Shown here: in pieces, positions 8,506 to 21,099 of the stretch | Position numbering within the stretch: the stretch's first letter is position 1 | How the letters are laid out: the number at the start of each line of letters is the position of its first letter | Source of the DNA: Tillus elongatus | Taxonomy: Eukaryota > Arthropoda > Insecta > Coleoptera > Cleridae | DNA length: 64,000 bases | Assembly: GCA_964006375.1 (NCBI GenBank) | Contig: OZ023270.1 | Span: forward strand, 76,850,391 to 76,914,390 | Reading direction: 5' to 3' | Made by a program: the position numbers and the translations under genes | The notes under the pieces: generated by a model | Told to the model about the DNA's origin: nothing | The model's database searches: none | The model's input: only the letters and a program-made list of their open reading frames with translations

Positions 8506-10220
8506 TATTCCTGTATTATAGCTTTCACTGCAGATAAAATTACTTTAGTTTTAATGTTAGAGAACAAGCGATTTTTTATAGAAAATTTTGCTTATCTCAA
8601 ATGCCCCATACAATTGATTGCTTTTATGGTACGTTCAAAGAAAGAAAAATATATGTCAATTATAATTCTGGACCCTTCCAATGCTTTTTGTATAGCTACA
8701 AAATTTAATTTACTAACAACATTTTTGAACATTTTTTACTCAATGTTATCTTTATAAACTTTGCTTCAAATAACCTAACAAAAAAACCATCGTGGTCAAA
8801 TTTGGTCAATGCGCTGGCCAGTGTATTGGACCATGTCCTCTAATCTAGTTATCTGGAGAATGATGATTTATATTTTGTAATAGGTACTAAATCAGCAAAA
8901 AAACAGGTCACATATAAAAATTTCGCCAGTTAAGGGTCAGAGCTAAAACAATAATAAATCCTAGAGAAAATGACGTCACAGCAGTGCTGTGTTTTCGATA
9001 AAAAAATTATAAACCTGTCGTGTTCTAACTGTGTATAATCTCTTTTACATATTATTTTAATCGTGCTTATATTTTACTATAAGCTAAAACACAAATCGGG
9101 AAATTTCTACGTTATCGTGAAGATACATAAGATATGCTTGTAAATGGCCAATTATTCGGCAGAACCGAAAATTTCTATTGTGTGTCATTTTCTTTGTGAG
9201 TGAGCATAACAATCTGCTTTCTGTCGCATATACCGTACTTTTTTGTACAGAATAGTAGAGACACGGCCGATAAAAATAATAAAAACATAACTGACCCGCA
9301 CAATATAAAATCGCTAGTCTCAGGACGCTGGAGTCAACGTTGGCTATGGCCGTGGTGTGGACTGAAAACCAGCAGTAAAAAACCGGTTACTACATGCTAA
9401 AAAATCAAGTGACCTGAGGCGAAAAAAAAAGCCGATCGAAAATCTTGAATGTGCTTACACCGCACCGCCACCAACTCGCACTGCATCAGCGGGAATTCGT
9501 AGCAAGTTCGATGTTCATTTGTTTCGTTATTCTTTCACTTTCACGTTCTCACTCTCTCTCTGGGGCCAGATCGCGTTGCAAAAATGAATGTGTAGCGAGT
9601 ATTAATTGGGCAAGGCGGCTGCGATTATTATGAGAGAGCAGTGTTATCGTCCGCAATTTAATAGGCGAGATAATTGTCCTTATGCGTGAACTGGACGTAT
9701 AATATATAAATGTGTGGGTTCCACTAAAAAGAGACAGTAACGGGTATCAAATTCATGCAGGGTTGAATGACCATCTGAGCATCGGCTAGCGAAATATAAA
9801 TATTTGCAGCTGTAAAATTTGTTAATTAACGATCAACATTTATTAAATATGCATGTTTTAATCACTATTTAAAATTGTGTTTACATTTCAAGGGAACACT
9901 AAAAAATTATAAATGTGTTTATTAGGTAATTAACCCCACAAAAAGTAACTAATTGTTGGAAATGTGAAGCACAAAAAATTGTTGATGTTTCTTATTTTTA
10001 GTAGATTTTGTTGTCTAAACAGAATCCTAAAAATAATAGTAAGAATAGTATCAGTTCATATAACATACCTAAACATATTATCCGAGAGTTATTGGTTACT
10101 CAATCATTTTAATTCTGTCAATTTATATTAACTAATCAGACATCGCTATTCATTCTAGGGAATACCTTAACAGAAATCATTTCAATCACCAATAGATGAT
10201 ATAAAATTCAATTACCTACA

Positions 10221-10222
<2 letters not shown>
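8503..10222. other. Apparently single-copy region with a CG-richer patch
   Basis: No element was recognised here. The patch 9300-9680 is less AT-rich than its surroundings and contains several CG-rich words (CACCGCACCGCCACC, GGCAAGGCGGCTGCG) and a short CT tract. Its longest frame (62 codons, 9445-9633) has no known motif. It could be host regulatory or non-coding exon sequence, but nothing proves it. Confidence 0.35.

Positions 10223-10223
<1 letters not shown>

Positions 10224-10262
<39 letters not shown>
10224..10262. repeat. (GT)n microsatellite
   Basis: About nineteen GT units directly upstream of the LINE tail fragment. Confidence 0.9.
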
Positions 10263-10284
10263 CGTCAGATTGCACTGGCTGCGG

Positions 10285-10690
10285 TATCATTACCTACAAT
10301 ATACCAGAATACCATTATATCGTCCAGAACCCTACGGTGGATTAACAAAAAGCCATGTAAGAAATGAACTTGATACTTGGAAGAGAAACCAAATGCTATC
10401 ATACTGGAGAAAAACGCAAGGCTTAAGGCAGACAAAACAGTTCATCACCGAGAAGCCTGAACTGTTTCTTGAATTGCACAGGAACGACTTTAGAATCATC
10501 ACAGGACTTTTTACGGGGTACCCCGCAGTAAGATACCATCTTATGAAGATGGGTAAGGTGGACAGTGAAAACTGCAAATACTGCACTGAATCGGCAGAAG
10601 AAACATAACATTTGCTATGCGACCGAATGGCTCAGTTCTGCAAAAGGTCCAAAAAGCTTGGAGGGGTTACTTTAACACCCCAAGAAACAG
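10285..10690 (+). pseudogene. LINE C-terminal Cys/His tail fragment
   Basis: The frame shows HRNDFRIITGLFTGYPAVRYHLMKMGKVD, then CKYCTESAEET, a stop at 10606-10608, and HLLCDRMAQFCKRSKKLGG in the same frame. This is the post-RNase H tail (LTGH...HL.KMG...C..C...EET..HLLC) of the LOA/R1/I-group LINEs. It differs from both other LINE copies in the window. The part from 10690 to about 10880 may continue the same element but has several stops. Dead fragment, and its 5' limit near the (GT)n is uncertain. Confidence 0.75.
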
Positions 10691-10971
10691 GCAAGATTGC
10701 CCCCAAAAAAAGTTGTAAAAGGACTACATAAAAAGTCTGAGCTTTTTGGACAACTATTATAAAAATCAAGTCATGCACAAAAGGGCCATTGGAGTCCCAG
10801 TGTTGAGAGGCCAGAAGCCTGCACGACTCATTAAACAATCTACAATGTATTTTGTTTCTATATCATCCATGTTGGAGAGTTATGTTTTTCATATGCAACA
10901 CGAAAAAACTAAAAATATATATATTTAGTATGGAACAGTTTCAGCAAGTAAGGTCAATAACAATTAATATA

Positions 10972-12036
10972 CAGCGAGGACCTAAAGTCCCCCCCCCCCT
11001 CTAATTTCTGAACCGTCCGATATATTGTGATGAAATTTGGAACGATAATATATGAGCAAGGTCTGCATTTTTTGACATATCAATGACAGCTTTAAATGTC
11101 AAGGTGACAGCTGCGCGCACTTTTGGAATATTTTTTTAAATGGAATGGGGGTAGAGTGATACCTCATCTTGAAGGTCTTTTTATGCTCAGAATATTCTCC
11201 AGTTCTTCCAAATGGGAATCAATAATATCGGATTCTGCGTTATGACTACCCTTGTTTATAACACACTTTTATTTACCTATTAGATGTCATTATTGATTGT
11301 TCCTGTCGTACTGTTTTCCGAGTAAAGTCAACATAGATAATGTTAAATTATTTATATTTCAAAATAAAACACAATTTAACAGTTAACAAATAACAACTAA
11401 TTAACCCTAACTAAGAAAATTAAAAAACAATTCAAATAAAATCTAAAAGCACAAACTGTTGAAGTGGTTACTTCAACAGATGTTCAAAATTACCACCATG
11501 GACCTCCTGACAAATAAATATTCTACGGGTAAATTCTTCTCTGACATTATGAAGCATCTGTGGCGTTATTCTTGAACAAACATCTGTATTTCTTTGTCTA
11601 AGTTCATCTAATGTGCCGGGAGCCGTTTTATAAACCTCATTCCCGAAAAAAATAATCTAAAGCGTGAGGTCTGGGGATCGAGCAGGCCATTCCGTAGGAC
11701 CTCGACGACCAATCCACCTATTTTCATAACTCTCATCCAGGTAATTTCTGACCGATATTATTGATTTTTATTTGGAAAATACTGAACCAAACATTTTCAA
11801 ATCTGGAGAATGTTCTGAACATAAAAAGACCTTCAAAATGAGGTACCACTCGACCCCCGTTTCCATTTAAAAAATATTTCGAAAGCGCGCGCAGCTGTCA
11901 CCTTGACATCTAAGGCTGTCATTAATATGTCAAAAAATGCAGACCTTTCTCATATATTATCGTTCAAAATTTCATCACAATATACCGGACGGTTCAGAAA
12001 TTAGAGGGGGGGGGGGGGGACTTTAGGTCCTCACTG
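10972..12036. mobile_element. Mariner-type element with 260-285-bp inverted ends
   Basis: The element starts CAGCGAGGACCTAAAGTCCC and ends GGACTTTAGGTCCTCACTG, with TA on both outer sides (10970-10971 and 12037-12038), the expected Tc1/mariner target duplication. The inverted ends cover 10972-11231 and 11752-12036 and match over almost their full length, including the block around TGACAGCTGCGCGC. Next to each tip is a C or G homopolymer of 10 or more. The centre keeps only the C-terminal part of a transposase (11468-11740, minus), so the copy is non-autonomous. Confidence 0.85.
11468..11740 (-). pseudogene. Tc1/mariner-superfamily transposase, C-terminal remnant
   Basis: The minus strand encodes RWIGRRGPTEWPARSPDLTL, a stop/frame slip, then VYKTAPGTLDELRQRN and ITPQMLHNVREEFTRR. 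The W.GRRGP.EWPARSPDLTPLDFFLWG region carries the third catalytic acidic residue in the insect mariner-like transposases that end with ITP.ML.NVREEF.RR. The first two catalytic Asp positions and the DNA-binding domain are deleted. It sits between the inverted ends of the element at 10972-12036. Confidence 0.8.
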
Positions 12037-12294
12037 TATGTATTAGCAAAAGTGGTATAAATGTGAGTGCATGCCGTTTAAAATTTAATTAGAAAAAGTA
12101 ATATAATATTTATTGTATGGATTTCCGACCACACAAGTAGAACAGGTCCTTCTAAAAATAAAAACTCCAAAAAATTTGACATGTATTATATTTCAACTGT
12201 TTCAACTTGACATGGTAACTACCAACATTTTTAAATGCGGCCTGCTAACTTAGATGTATAGATAACCAATATACTTTTTAACTAACGGTTGTTT

Positions 12295-12401
<107 letters not shown>

Positions 12402-12732
12402 CGAAATAAGCTTGTTCAGCTTATTTGGCATATAATACATTTTAATATTCTGACTCATTTCTTTGCGCTAAAGGTCTTTATTCTACTTTTCCATGATTTT
12501 GTTTTGTAATTATTCGGAATGTCAAATTGAAGCCTACAATGTACAAGTAACACAATCTGTTGTAACTAATCGAAACATATTAGTGGTCACTGTAATGACA
12601 TAGCATTACCTAACAATGGCGGTTATTATCGAATTTCCAGAAAAATCTCTCAAACATGAAAAATCTTCGAAAAGTAAGAAACTGTATCCCCGAAACCAGT
12701 AAATTTGATTTGATGAAATTACGTGCACATGT

Positions 12733-13068
12733 AGAGCCTCGGTGGTTCAGGGGCAAGAACGTGTGCCTCTGAACCGAAGGGTACTGGGTTCGATCCCAGG
12801 GTTATCATTTAACTTTTTGAGTACAAACTGTAACATTAACATCAACCGAGGCTCTGGCATTGTATTTGAGCAAGTTGAATGTCTGCACGTTCCGCCCTTC
12901 GGAGGGAGCGTAAAGCCGTCGGTCCCGTGTCCATGTGATGTTGGGCACGTTAAAGATCTCTACCCTCCGTACAGAAAGGCAGCGGTTCGGCGAAATTTTC
13001 AGGATAGTGAGGTGAAACTCCTCCCTGGCGTCGGTGATTGGCCATAGTCGCGGAAATAGGCCGACGAT
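12733..13068 (+). mobile_element. tRNA-derived SINE, copy 2 (best preserved head)
   Basis: The copy starts GAGCCTCGGTGGTTCAGGGG. The A box TGGTTCAGGGG (12743-12753) and B box GGGTTCGATCCCA (12787-12799) are about 43 bp apart, the spacing found in tRNA genes, so RNA polymerase III transcription is expected for the source element. The body continues past GGGCACGTTAAAGATC and ends CGCGGAAATAGGCCGACG. The 3' end lacks poly-A and reads into a short A-rich stretch. Open frames through it are artefacts. Confidence 0.85.
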
Positions 13069-13189
13069 AAAAAAACGACAAAAGACGCACACACGTGCAC
13101 ATGTCGCCTTTCTAAAGTTTTTGTTATATGACAAAGTTGGATTCTGTTGATTAAGAAAAAAATAGTTTATTTACATTGAAAAAACGTTA

Positions 13190-14060
13190 ATCAAAATACG
13201 CTACCATAACGCACTTGCTGCATCTGAACTATTACTACCAGTTGTATGTAGTTTGTCGGTTTATTTATTTATTGACTCAAGAGAAGACTCGTTTCAAATT
13301 TATTTTGTTAAATAAAAAATTAAAACATATTCAAACCGCAAACTCTATAATTTAAACTGCTGATATAAAATCGCAGAAAAGGTGTGTTTCAAATAAATTT
13401 TCTGCAGGTATGTTAATCAAAAGAAGACCAGCACGCTATTGAATCAAAAATTTAAGACCCTGATAAGCACATTTGTTGCAATGTTTGTTGTCCAAAACCG
13501 GCATTCGTTTTAGAATGTATGTTTAAAAATCACCAATTCTGACGCTTCAATTCGCAAGTTTGAGGTTTCTAGAAGGAAAATCATAACATTTTGATCTTTC
13601 TGCACCAAAAAACCGTAATCTCCGTCTGTCACCTGCAATACCTACTGTTAATCACATATCATTTTGGTATTTTGACCTTTCACCTATAGTGAGACCAAAT
13701 TATTTTTTCTTTAAATGCTTTTACCTTTTTTCTTCTTTATAGCTATAAGTCTAAATTTTGGTGCATAGTATACGCTATATGGACAACTTGGGTACTAATT
13801 TTGGTTAAAATATATTTGCTATTTTCGAAGATACAAAAATTTTCCGATAGAAAACCCAAAATTTATAATAAATTTAAGATAAAAATAGATTTGTAAACAA
13901 CTTTTTGGAAAAATGAGCTAAATGCAAAAAGCCACAGCTACAATTCAAAAAATAACAAACAACAAATTTTTAAATATATAAAAATTGAAACTGACACCGG
14001 AGATGGGTTCTAGGGGGTCTAGTTCGTGCTCATTTAAAGTTTTTTTTTTTAAATTCACAA
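13190..14060 (+). mobile_element. Decayed B-form modular repeat
   Basis: An inverted M terminus (CTACCATAACGCACTTGCTG) lies at 13200-13219. It is followed by diverged B-body words (CGCAGAAAAGGTGTGTTTCAAAT, CCAATTCTGACGCTTCAATT), GATACAAAAATTTTCCGATAG and an H segment AAAATTGAAACTGACACCGG at 13980-14040. The (TA)n tract is missing between body and H. Confidence 0.55.
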
Positions 14061-14079
14061 CACATGTTTTAAAAGACCA

Positions 14080-14110
14080 GACGATCGTTTCACTAACTTA
14101 GCGTCATCAG
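14080..14110 (-). ncRNA. Hammerhead-like motif fragment
   Basis: The minus strand reads CTGATGA then CGC/TAAG..., ending in GAAACGATCGTC. It is the same family as 32214-32250 and 43444-43479. CTGATGA is a perfect core strand, but stem II is shortened. Confidence 0.35.
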
Positions 14111-14125
14111 AGGATGAAACAGTAT

Positions 14126-14188
14126 AGTGAGGTGAAACTGCTCCTTGGCGTCGGTGATTGGTCATAGTCGAGGAAACAGGTCGACGTT
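14126..14188 (+). repeat. SINE 3' fragment
   Basis: AGTGAGGTGAAACTGCTCC to GGTCGACGTT matches the last ~60 bp of the tRNA-derived SINE in plus orientation. The head is missing. Confidence 0.75.
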
Positions 14189-14189
14189 A

Positions 14190-14841
14190 ATGACAACAAC
14201 AAAAAAACTCAAACGATATAATTTTAAGTAACATTTTACGACAGATGTAAGTAAAGATTTTTACAGGTTCCATTAATATAAAATATTCATTTGTGTCTCT
14301 TCTGCCGCTGAAAGAGGAGCCAGCAGATTCGGATTAAAAACAAAGAATAAGTATTTAAGTGGCAACGGCTTCAAAGAATAAAAGAAAAGGAGCACTTTAG
14401 AAGATAATTCAATTACAAACATTTCTGCGGTACTTTACTGTTTTAAAAGCCATCGAATACGTCAATGAAAGAGTTCAGGAGAGAAAAAAGCATCACGTGG
14501 ATTTTTTTACGAGCTGATTTAAAAGTTTCACCACCCAGTTTCGATCGTAATAGCTTCGGGCACGTCATTGTATACCGGGTGTGTTTAGAAATCAATAAAC
14601 GGACAAACGATGGTTGTATTTAGTATTATACAGTTTATACAGTTTATTTTGTAACTGAAATAATGTCCTCATGGACGTAGATCAGTTAGAAAAAACAAAA
14701 AATATATCACCGACAACAATAGCAACAATAAATATAAAAGATTTATAAATCTATGGTAATATAATATTATTTAAAAATTGGAGATAAAAGAATCTATCAT
14801 TATGTCTGGAACTACTATGATATACACATATACATATACAC

Positions 14842-14844
<3 letters not shown>
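14190..14844. other. Unassigned AT-rich sequence
   Basis: No gene, RNA or repeat was recognised in this interval. Confidence 0.5.

Positions 14845-14906
<62 letters not shown>
14845..14906. repeat. (TA)n microsatellite
   Basis: Pure TA run preceded by degenerate ATACACATATACATATACACAC. Confidence 0.85.
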
Positions 14907-14909
<3 letters not shown>

Positions 14910-15059
14910 CGTACATATACATGAATTCAAGAAATTCGTGGCTAAGTATTCTTCTAGTTCATATGGAGTCATTGTGAGTAAGTGTTTCTTCAAGATCTTC
15001 ATTATTTCTTTTTTTTTCGGAGACTTTTTATATTAGCTGGTAATTTAATCTTCACCAGG

Positions 15060-16050
15060 CTGAAATATGCAGGGTGTGACTAGGACACTACTAGCGTGTG
15101 TTCTGCGGATCACAGCATTTATGCGTTTGGGCATGCTTGTAATTAAATTTTAGATGAAAGCTTCAGGAATTTGTTCCCATTCTGTCAACTGCATTTTCAA
15201 GTACCGTCGGGTTTTTAGATGCAGGTATATGACGTATCGCATTTTTCTTGAGGTAATCGCATACATGTTCGATTGGATTCAGATCCAGCCTTCTTGGTGG
15301 CCATTACATAATTATATGCTTACCAACTTCATTAAGGTAGTCGAGACTGGAGAGGTCAGTCACGTGAGGTCGAACGTTGTCTTGCATAAACAGAAAATTG
15401 TGTCCCACAAAATGACCGAAAGGCATCACATGTTCCTCAGCAATCATCATTCATGGGTATCGTACGGAGAAGAACTAACTCTGTGCGAGCGTCAAAGCAG
15501 CTGCCACCACAGAACATAACAGAGCCGCCGCCGAATGGAATCCTTGCAAAGATATTGCAAGGAGAAAATCTCTTTCGTGGTCTTCGCCGGACTCGCTTAC
15601 GACCATCTGGATGTTTTAGACTAACCCTAGTTTCATCTGTGAAGAAAACTTGTTTCCAATCATCGACTGTCCAAATTTTGATGATTTTAATCAAAATGTA
15701 ATCTGGCAACTCTGTCCTTTCTAGTAAGCAAGGATCTCCTACTGTACAATCCAGCTTCAATTAGTCGTCTTCTAACTGTTTTAAAAGAAATTGCGACATC
15801 GAGGACAGCTTCGAGTTGGTTTTTATCATAGAACTGATGACAGTGCTGTTTTTTAGAGCATATTGTCTAATAAAGCGTTCATCTCAGTCATTAGTGCATC
15901 GTTTTTGCCCTTGCCCTGGCCTTCTAGAATAAGTTCCTAGTTCATTCAAGCATTTTACCATACGACTTATTGTGGAACGATGCTTGCCTAACAAATTGGC
16001 AACATAAGTTTTACAATATCCCTCTGCATCTAGCCTTACATACTTTGTCC
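15060..16050 (-). pseudogene. Tc1-like transposase relic
   Basis: The minus strand keeps most of a Tc1-type transposase. An HTH part has RLDAEGY...VANLLGKHRSTISRMVK and ELGTYSRRPGQGQKRC. The DDE part has DDWKQVFFTDETRVSLKHPDG (Asp 1) and FGGGSVMFCGGSCFDARTEL, then, after a frame change, LFMQDNVRPHV (Asp 2) and LDLNPIEHVCDYL (Glu). That is the DDE triad of Tc1-like elements, with indels widening the second spacing from the usual 34 residues. Stops and frameshifts occur near 15884, 15437 and 15325. The N-terminal end abuts the repeat at 16035. Terminal inverted repeats were not found. Dead copy. Confidence 0.85.
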
Positions 16051-16200
16051 CTATATTGGGGTAGAAATGGGTCAGTGCTGACAATTTTCTAAATTGTTAG
16101 TTAGTTGTATACAGTCTCTATTTTTTTAACACTGTGTTATTTGGAGCTGGCGTGACAACATACTACTTGGTTCCGCAACTAGGTGGCGGCACGTCCACCA
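16035..16200. repeat. Partial copy of the inverted-end element at 6020-6418
   Basis: CCCTATATTGGGGTAGAAATGG, GACAATTTTCTAAATTGTTAG, GTGTTATTTGGAGCTGGCGTG and TTGGTTCCGCAACTAGGTGG match 6257-6418 in the same orientation. The left arm and the hammerhead-like motif are absent. Confidence 0.7.
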
Positions 16201-16204
16201 CTCA

Positions 16205-16948
16205 CTTAGTATCCCTCGTCCAATAAAACTGAGGCTAGCACTACCTCGTGTTCAGTTAAATTCCTTGTTCAATTAATTTTTCTACCTTTTCGAGGTCAAA
16301 AATAGAGTAGTCTAGCACAAAAAAGGAACAATTTATAGGCGTGCTTTTAAAGAAAATCTATCGCAAGTATTGCACAAAATTGTTTATATTCTGAAACATT
16401 CTTTAAAACTGTCAATCTCAACGAATTGTGTTCACAGTTGTCATTAACAACGAGACAAAGCCTACTATTAAAATACTCGATAAACTTCAAAACTGACATA
16501 ATAAAAATATAAATTAATTTTTTGGATAATTTCATATTGTTGCGTTAATTTTGTCCAGGGGTGTATGTATGTACACACGAAGTTTAAGTATGAGTTTTGC
16601 AAATATTGACTGTAAGTTGCTGAGGGACCTCTAAAATGATAACATGCTTTTATAACATGCTTTTTATCATAACATGTGCCATAATTAATTACATTCATAA
16701 TATATTTCTTCGCTAGACGGGCCCCGAAGATTACTGATTTTAATATCTGAATAAATAGAAGTTTATTACAAGCATAAGGGCAAAAATTTACTGAAGTATT
16801 GGCGTGTTTCAGGGCCATTATTGGCTACAAATTTTTAAATTATAACTTTGCAATGTAATTTTATAATATTGCATGTCAATATGGGGCTATATTAGGAATC
16901 AAATTATGTAGCAAGAAATTTTAGATTTTGTGTGCATAGTCGTAAGAT
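16205..16948. other. Unassigned sequence
   Basis: Two overlapping minus-strand open frames (16347-16535 and 16468-16818) have no recognisable motif and AT-driven composition. Nothing supports a gene. Confidence 0.45.
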
Positions 16949-17350
<402 letters not shown>

Positions 17351-17568
17351 ACGATCCCTTTCCGCAGTTTTTTGCGCTATGTATCATTATCTGTGATAAA
17401 AAATCAAGATTCGCAAACATCTCTGTTTGTAAAAGTGTTTGTTAGGTGCGATGGTCATCAATAGATCCACAGCGGATCTGCTGTTAATAAAGTTTACCAA
17501 TGTGCCATACTTATGATCGCCAAAACGCCTCTTAAACAGTATGACTAAATATATCAATTGTTGTTGCC

Positions 17569-17700
17569 AAACCCGATAATTTAGTTCAATATTTCAGCAT
17601 ATACAATAAAACGAGGCGCCAGAACACCAACAAATATATGTCCCTTTTTCAGCCGGTTTTTCGTAGAATGAAAAATTCACTAATGGAGAGATCTGTGTTT
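17569..17700 (+). repeat. 131-bp local direct repeat, right copy
   Basis: Second copy of 16949-17079, offset by 620 bp. Here the AAAAATTCACTAATGGAGAG end is followed by B body without a (TA)n tract. Confidence 0.9.
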
Positions 17701-18560
17701 CAATTTTCCGTGAAAATGTTGGGATATCTTTCCGAAAATGTTTGTATCTCCGAAAATAATAAAGCTACGGCAAAATTTGGTACTCAAGTTAACACTGTCA
17801 AACTTACCCTACATAGCGAAATTTAAATCTCCAAGTCAAAAGAAAAAAAAATGATAAGCATTTAAAAAAAATTGGGTGCCACTGATGACCCAAGAAATGC
17901 ACAAAACCAAAATATTTTGGGTGGATAACAAAATCTATTGTATATTACAGACAAAGATTAAGTTTTCTTGACGCAAAAATGTCAGGAAATAGCAGACAAA
18001 TTACTTTGAAAATTCTATGGTTTTTCTTCTCAAAGCTTCAAAGTCGCGATTTGAAACGTCAAAATTTGCAATTTTTAGACAAAGAACCTGAAACTAATAC
18101 TGGTTATGTAAAAGAAACGTCGTGATAAAAATGTTTTAAAAAGCCTTAAGTTACAGCTTTAACCATCAATGTCCTTCATCTTACTCAAATATTTTCAGAA
18201 AATTCATTTGAAATAGACCTTTTCTCTGATGCTTTGGCAGTAGCTTCAGTCATAAAGTTTGTGGTTTAATAGTATTTTTTCATCCAAGACCGCGACTTTT
18301 GAATTTTGACAAGATTTCTTCAAATAGCGCGAACTAGACCCCCTAAAAGAATTATCCGGGGTCAATTTCAGTTGTTTCATGTTTACATATATACACGTTG
18401 GCGCATTTCTACGGTAAAGCTCAATATATCCGTTATTATTCAAGATACGCCAAAATATTGTATAAGTTAATTATAGGGTGTTTTGAGCTGCATCTTATAA
18501 AATCTTGTAGACAATCACAGGCTGGCCCATAAGTAGTTGGTAATACAATTTTCTATTTTA
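17701..18560 (-). mobile_element. B-form modular repeat, (TA)n lost
   Basis: The order on the plus strand is a short K remnant, B body (CAAAGTCGCGATTTGAAACGTC, GTCCTTCATCTTACTC, CTCTGATGCTTTGGCAG), a second H segment at 18285-18375 (GCGCGAACTAGACCCCCTAA), then GCGCATTTCTACGGTAAAGC and CTGGCCCATAAGTAGTTGGT. It contains two H segments, so it is a fusion of two copies. Confidence 0.65.
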
Positions 18561-18819
18561 ATTACAGATTACGTGTATAATTTCATTTTTATGTATTTTT
18601 CAGAAATTTTCGTATAAAAGGTTATTGCACAAAAATGTTTGCAAATTTAAGTGAAAAAACTTTTTTAATATATTTTCTTAAAATGATTTTTATGTAATTT
18701 TTATGTAAGATTACTCAACAAATAGTTGTAAAAAAATTTGTTTATTTTCATGAAACAAATTATTGAAATTGAAAATATTGTTGTTATCAGAAAACTCTCT
18801 GTGAATAATTATATCTAGG

Positions 18820-19140
18820 CTGCTGTAGTTTTTGTGTAAATGGCTTGGATAGGTTGGTTGGCCAGGGAGTCAGTCCAGTTTTTTTTAAAATTTATGTTCG
18901 GAAAATGTTTGAACTTTTTCAAACAAAAAGTTAGTTTGATGAAACATGGTACATTATTTCTACTATAAAGGTTTAAAATTCGTGTTCTCACAAACTATTC
19001 AACCGATTTTCAAAAACTGATACCTTTTGAAAAGAGAATTTGATTAGCTTCTAAATGAGGTGTCACTCAATATCCCTTTCCAAGTAAAATTTTAGGGGTG
19101 AAATTCACCCCCGCTAGAGGGATGAACCGACAGGGTTACA
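18820..19140 (-). repeat. Diverged K-type segment
   Basis: TGTAAATGGCTTGGATAGG and GGTTGGCCAGGGAGTCAGTC resemble K in minus orientation. TTCACCCCCGCTAGAGGGAT follows and was not matched elsewhere in the window. Confidence 0.4.
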
Positions 19141-19149
19141 AATATCGGC

Positions 19150-19655
19150 AAAACGTTTCGCACTCGAAATAAAAAGCGACATGTGCAACGATTTTTTTTA
19201 AATAACAGGAAATATGAAAAATCGTTTCGTTTTCGCTGCGCCACTCTGTATATTCTTTTAGACTTTGCTAGCGGTCACTATATTGTTATTCTAAAGTACA
19301 AAAAATGTGATTATCAGAAAAGTTTTCTACACTAAAGAAAGGCTGCTGTAATAAAAAAGATTGCTGCAACAAAAGTGTTTACAAAGGCAATAAAATGATT
19401 ATATCGATATGACACAATATTTTCTTGTAATTAGTGTAATAGCAGTAAACACAAGAAAATTGGCACTCAATTAAGTATAATTTTCCAGTTTGCTTACGCG
19501 TTAAGAATTTTTTAAATCAAAAATAAGAAACAACAGAACGCTTTCTCTAATAATTTTGCGGTAAATTATTTTATTACTTTTTTGTATAAAAGTCTGCACT
19601 GTCGTCTTCGAGCCATAAGTTAAACATCTCAATTTATGTCTGTACCTATACATAC
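19150..19655. other. Unassigned AT-rich sequence
   Basis: No coding frame or recognised repeat. Confidence 0.45.
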
Positions 19656-19659
19656 AGTG

Positions 19660-19820
19660 TTTTTCAAATGTCGACCTCTACAAGACTGCAGTCACTTCCC
19701 GATGCCAAGGAGCAGTTTAGCCTCACCAACCTGGAAATACTGCCGGAATTATGTCTTCTGTAAAGAACGTAGGGATATTTTTAGGTGACCGACATCGTAT
19801 GGTACACTGGACCGACAGTG
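19660..19820 (-). repeat. Old SINE fragment
   Basis: CCGATGCCAAGGAGCAGTTT, TCACCAACCTGGAAATACTG and the following ACGTAGGGAT...GACCGACATCG match the SINE body with many changes. The tRNA-like head is absent. Confidence 0.6.
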
Positions 19821-20070
19821 TAACTTCCTCTCTGACCGCGACTCCAGCTGATATTGTTCGATCGCTTAACCTGACCTGACTTGAACTGATCTGATCTAAA
19901 CTGACCCCTTCAGTTTATGCAATTTTATAGACAAAACAACCAAAACTACTTCGAGGATTTTTCGTTTGTCTATAAAATTTAAGGGGCCAGAAGTAGAAGG
20001 GTTCAAATGTTAAATTATTAAAGTGGACACTGCCTTTGGTATGTACTGATTATGATAATTACAAATATTT

Positions 20071-20580
<510 letters not shown>

Positions 20581-21099
20581 CTAATTATCAAAATAAACTT
20601 TTTAAATTGAAGTAGGTAAAGTGGTCTTCACAACATATATAAGGTTTTGTTAGCCAAATCACATGATAGAAACAGATTAGATAATTTAAAGATAAATGAG
20701 CAGCTAATTACAAACTTTAAATAAAAATAGTCTAAAACTTATTATAACAAAAACATGAGGAAACTAAACTCTCAACTATGAAAAACAAAAGCACTAATTA
20801 CTGTTCAGATAGTGGGAATCTTTTCTAATAAGATAACGAAAGATTATTACGTTAAAAAAAACAAGTAAAAATCGCACAACAAACGAAACTACCCGCATTT
20901 GAGATCACGACACGATCGTCGATTGTTATTTAGATTACACACAGCCAGCTCAAAACGTTTGATATAAACAGTTGCATTGAAACTTGCAATGCATACTAGA
21001 CGCGTACAGCTATAACTGCATTGAAACAATAATAAACAAAACAGGAAATATTTGTGGCTAAATCAAGATATATTTATTAATTTATAAAACTGTTCTCGT
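20581..21099. other. Unassigned AT-rich sequence
   Basis: Sequence leading into the CG-richer patch. No repeat or coding signal recognised. Confidence 0.45.

Noticed and set aside
10225..10284. Cys-Val repeat start of the open frame through the LINE tail fragment
   Set aside because: It is a translation of (GT)n; the LINE homology starts only after it.
12733..12800. A tRNA gene
   Set aside because: A and B boxes are present, but the full cloverleaf is degenerate, the unit recurs four times with the same ~270-bp body, and a SINE head explains it.
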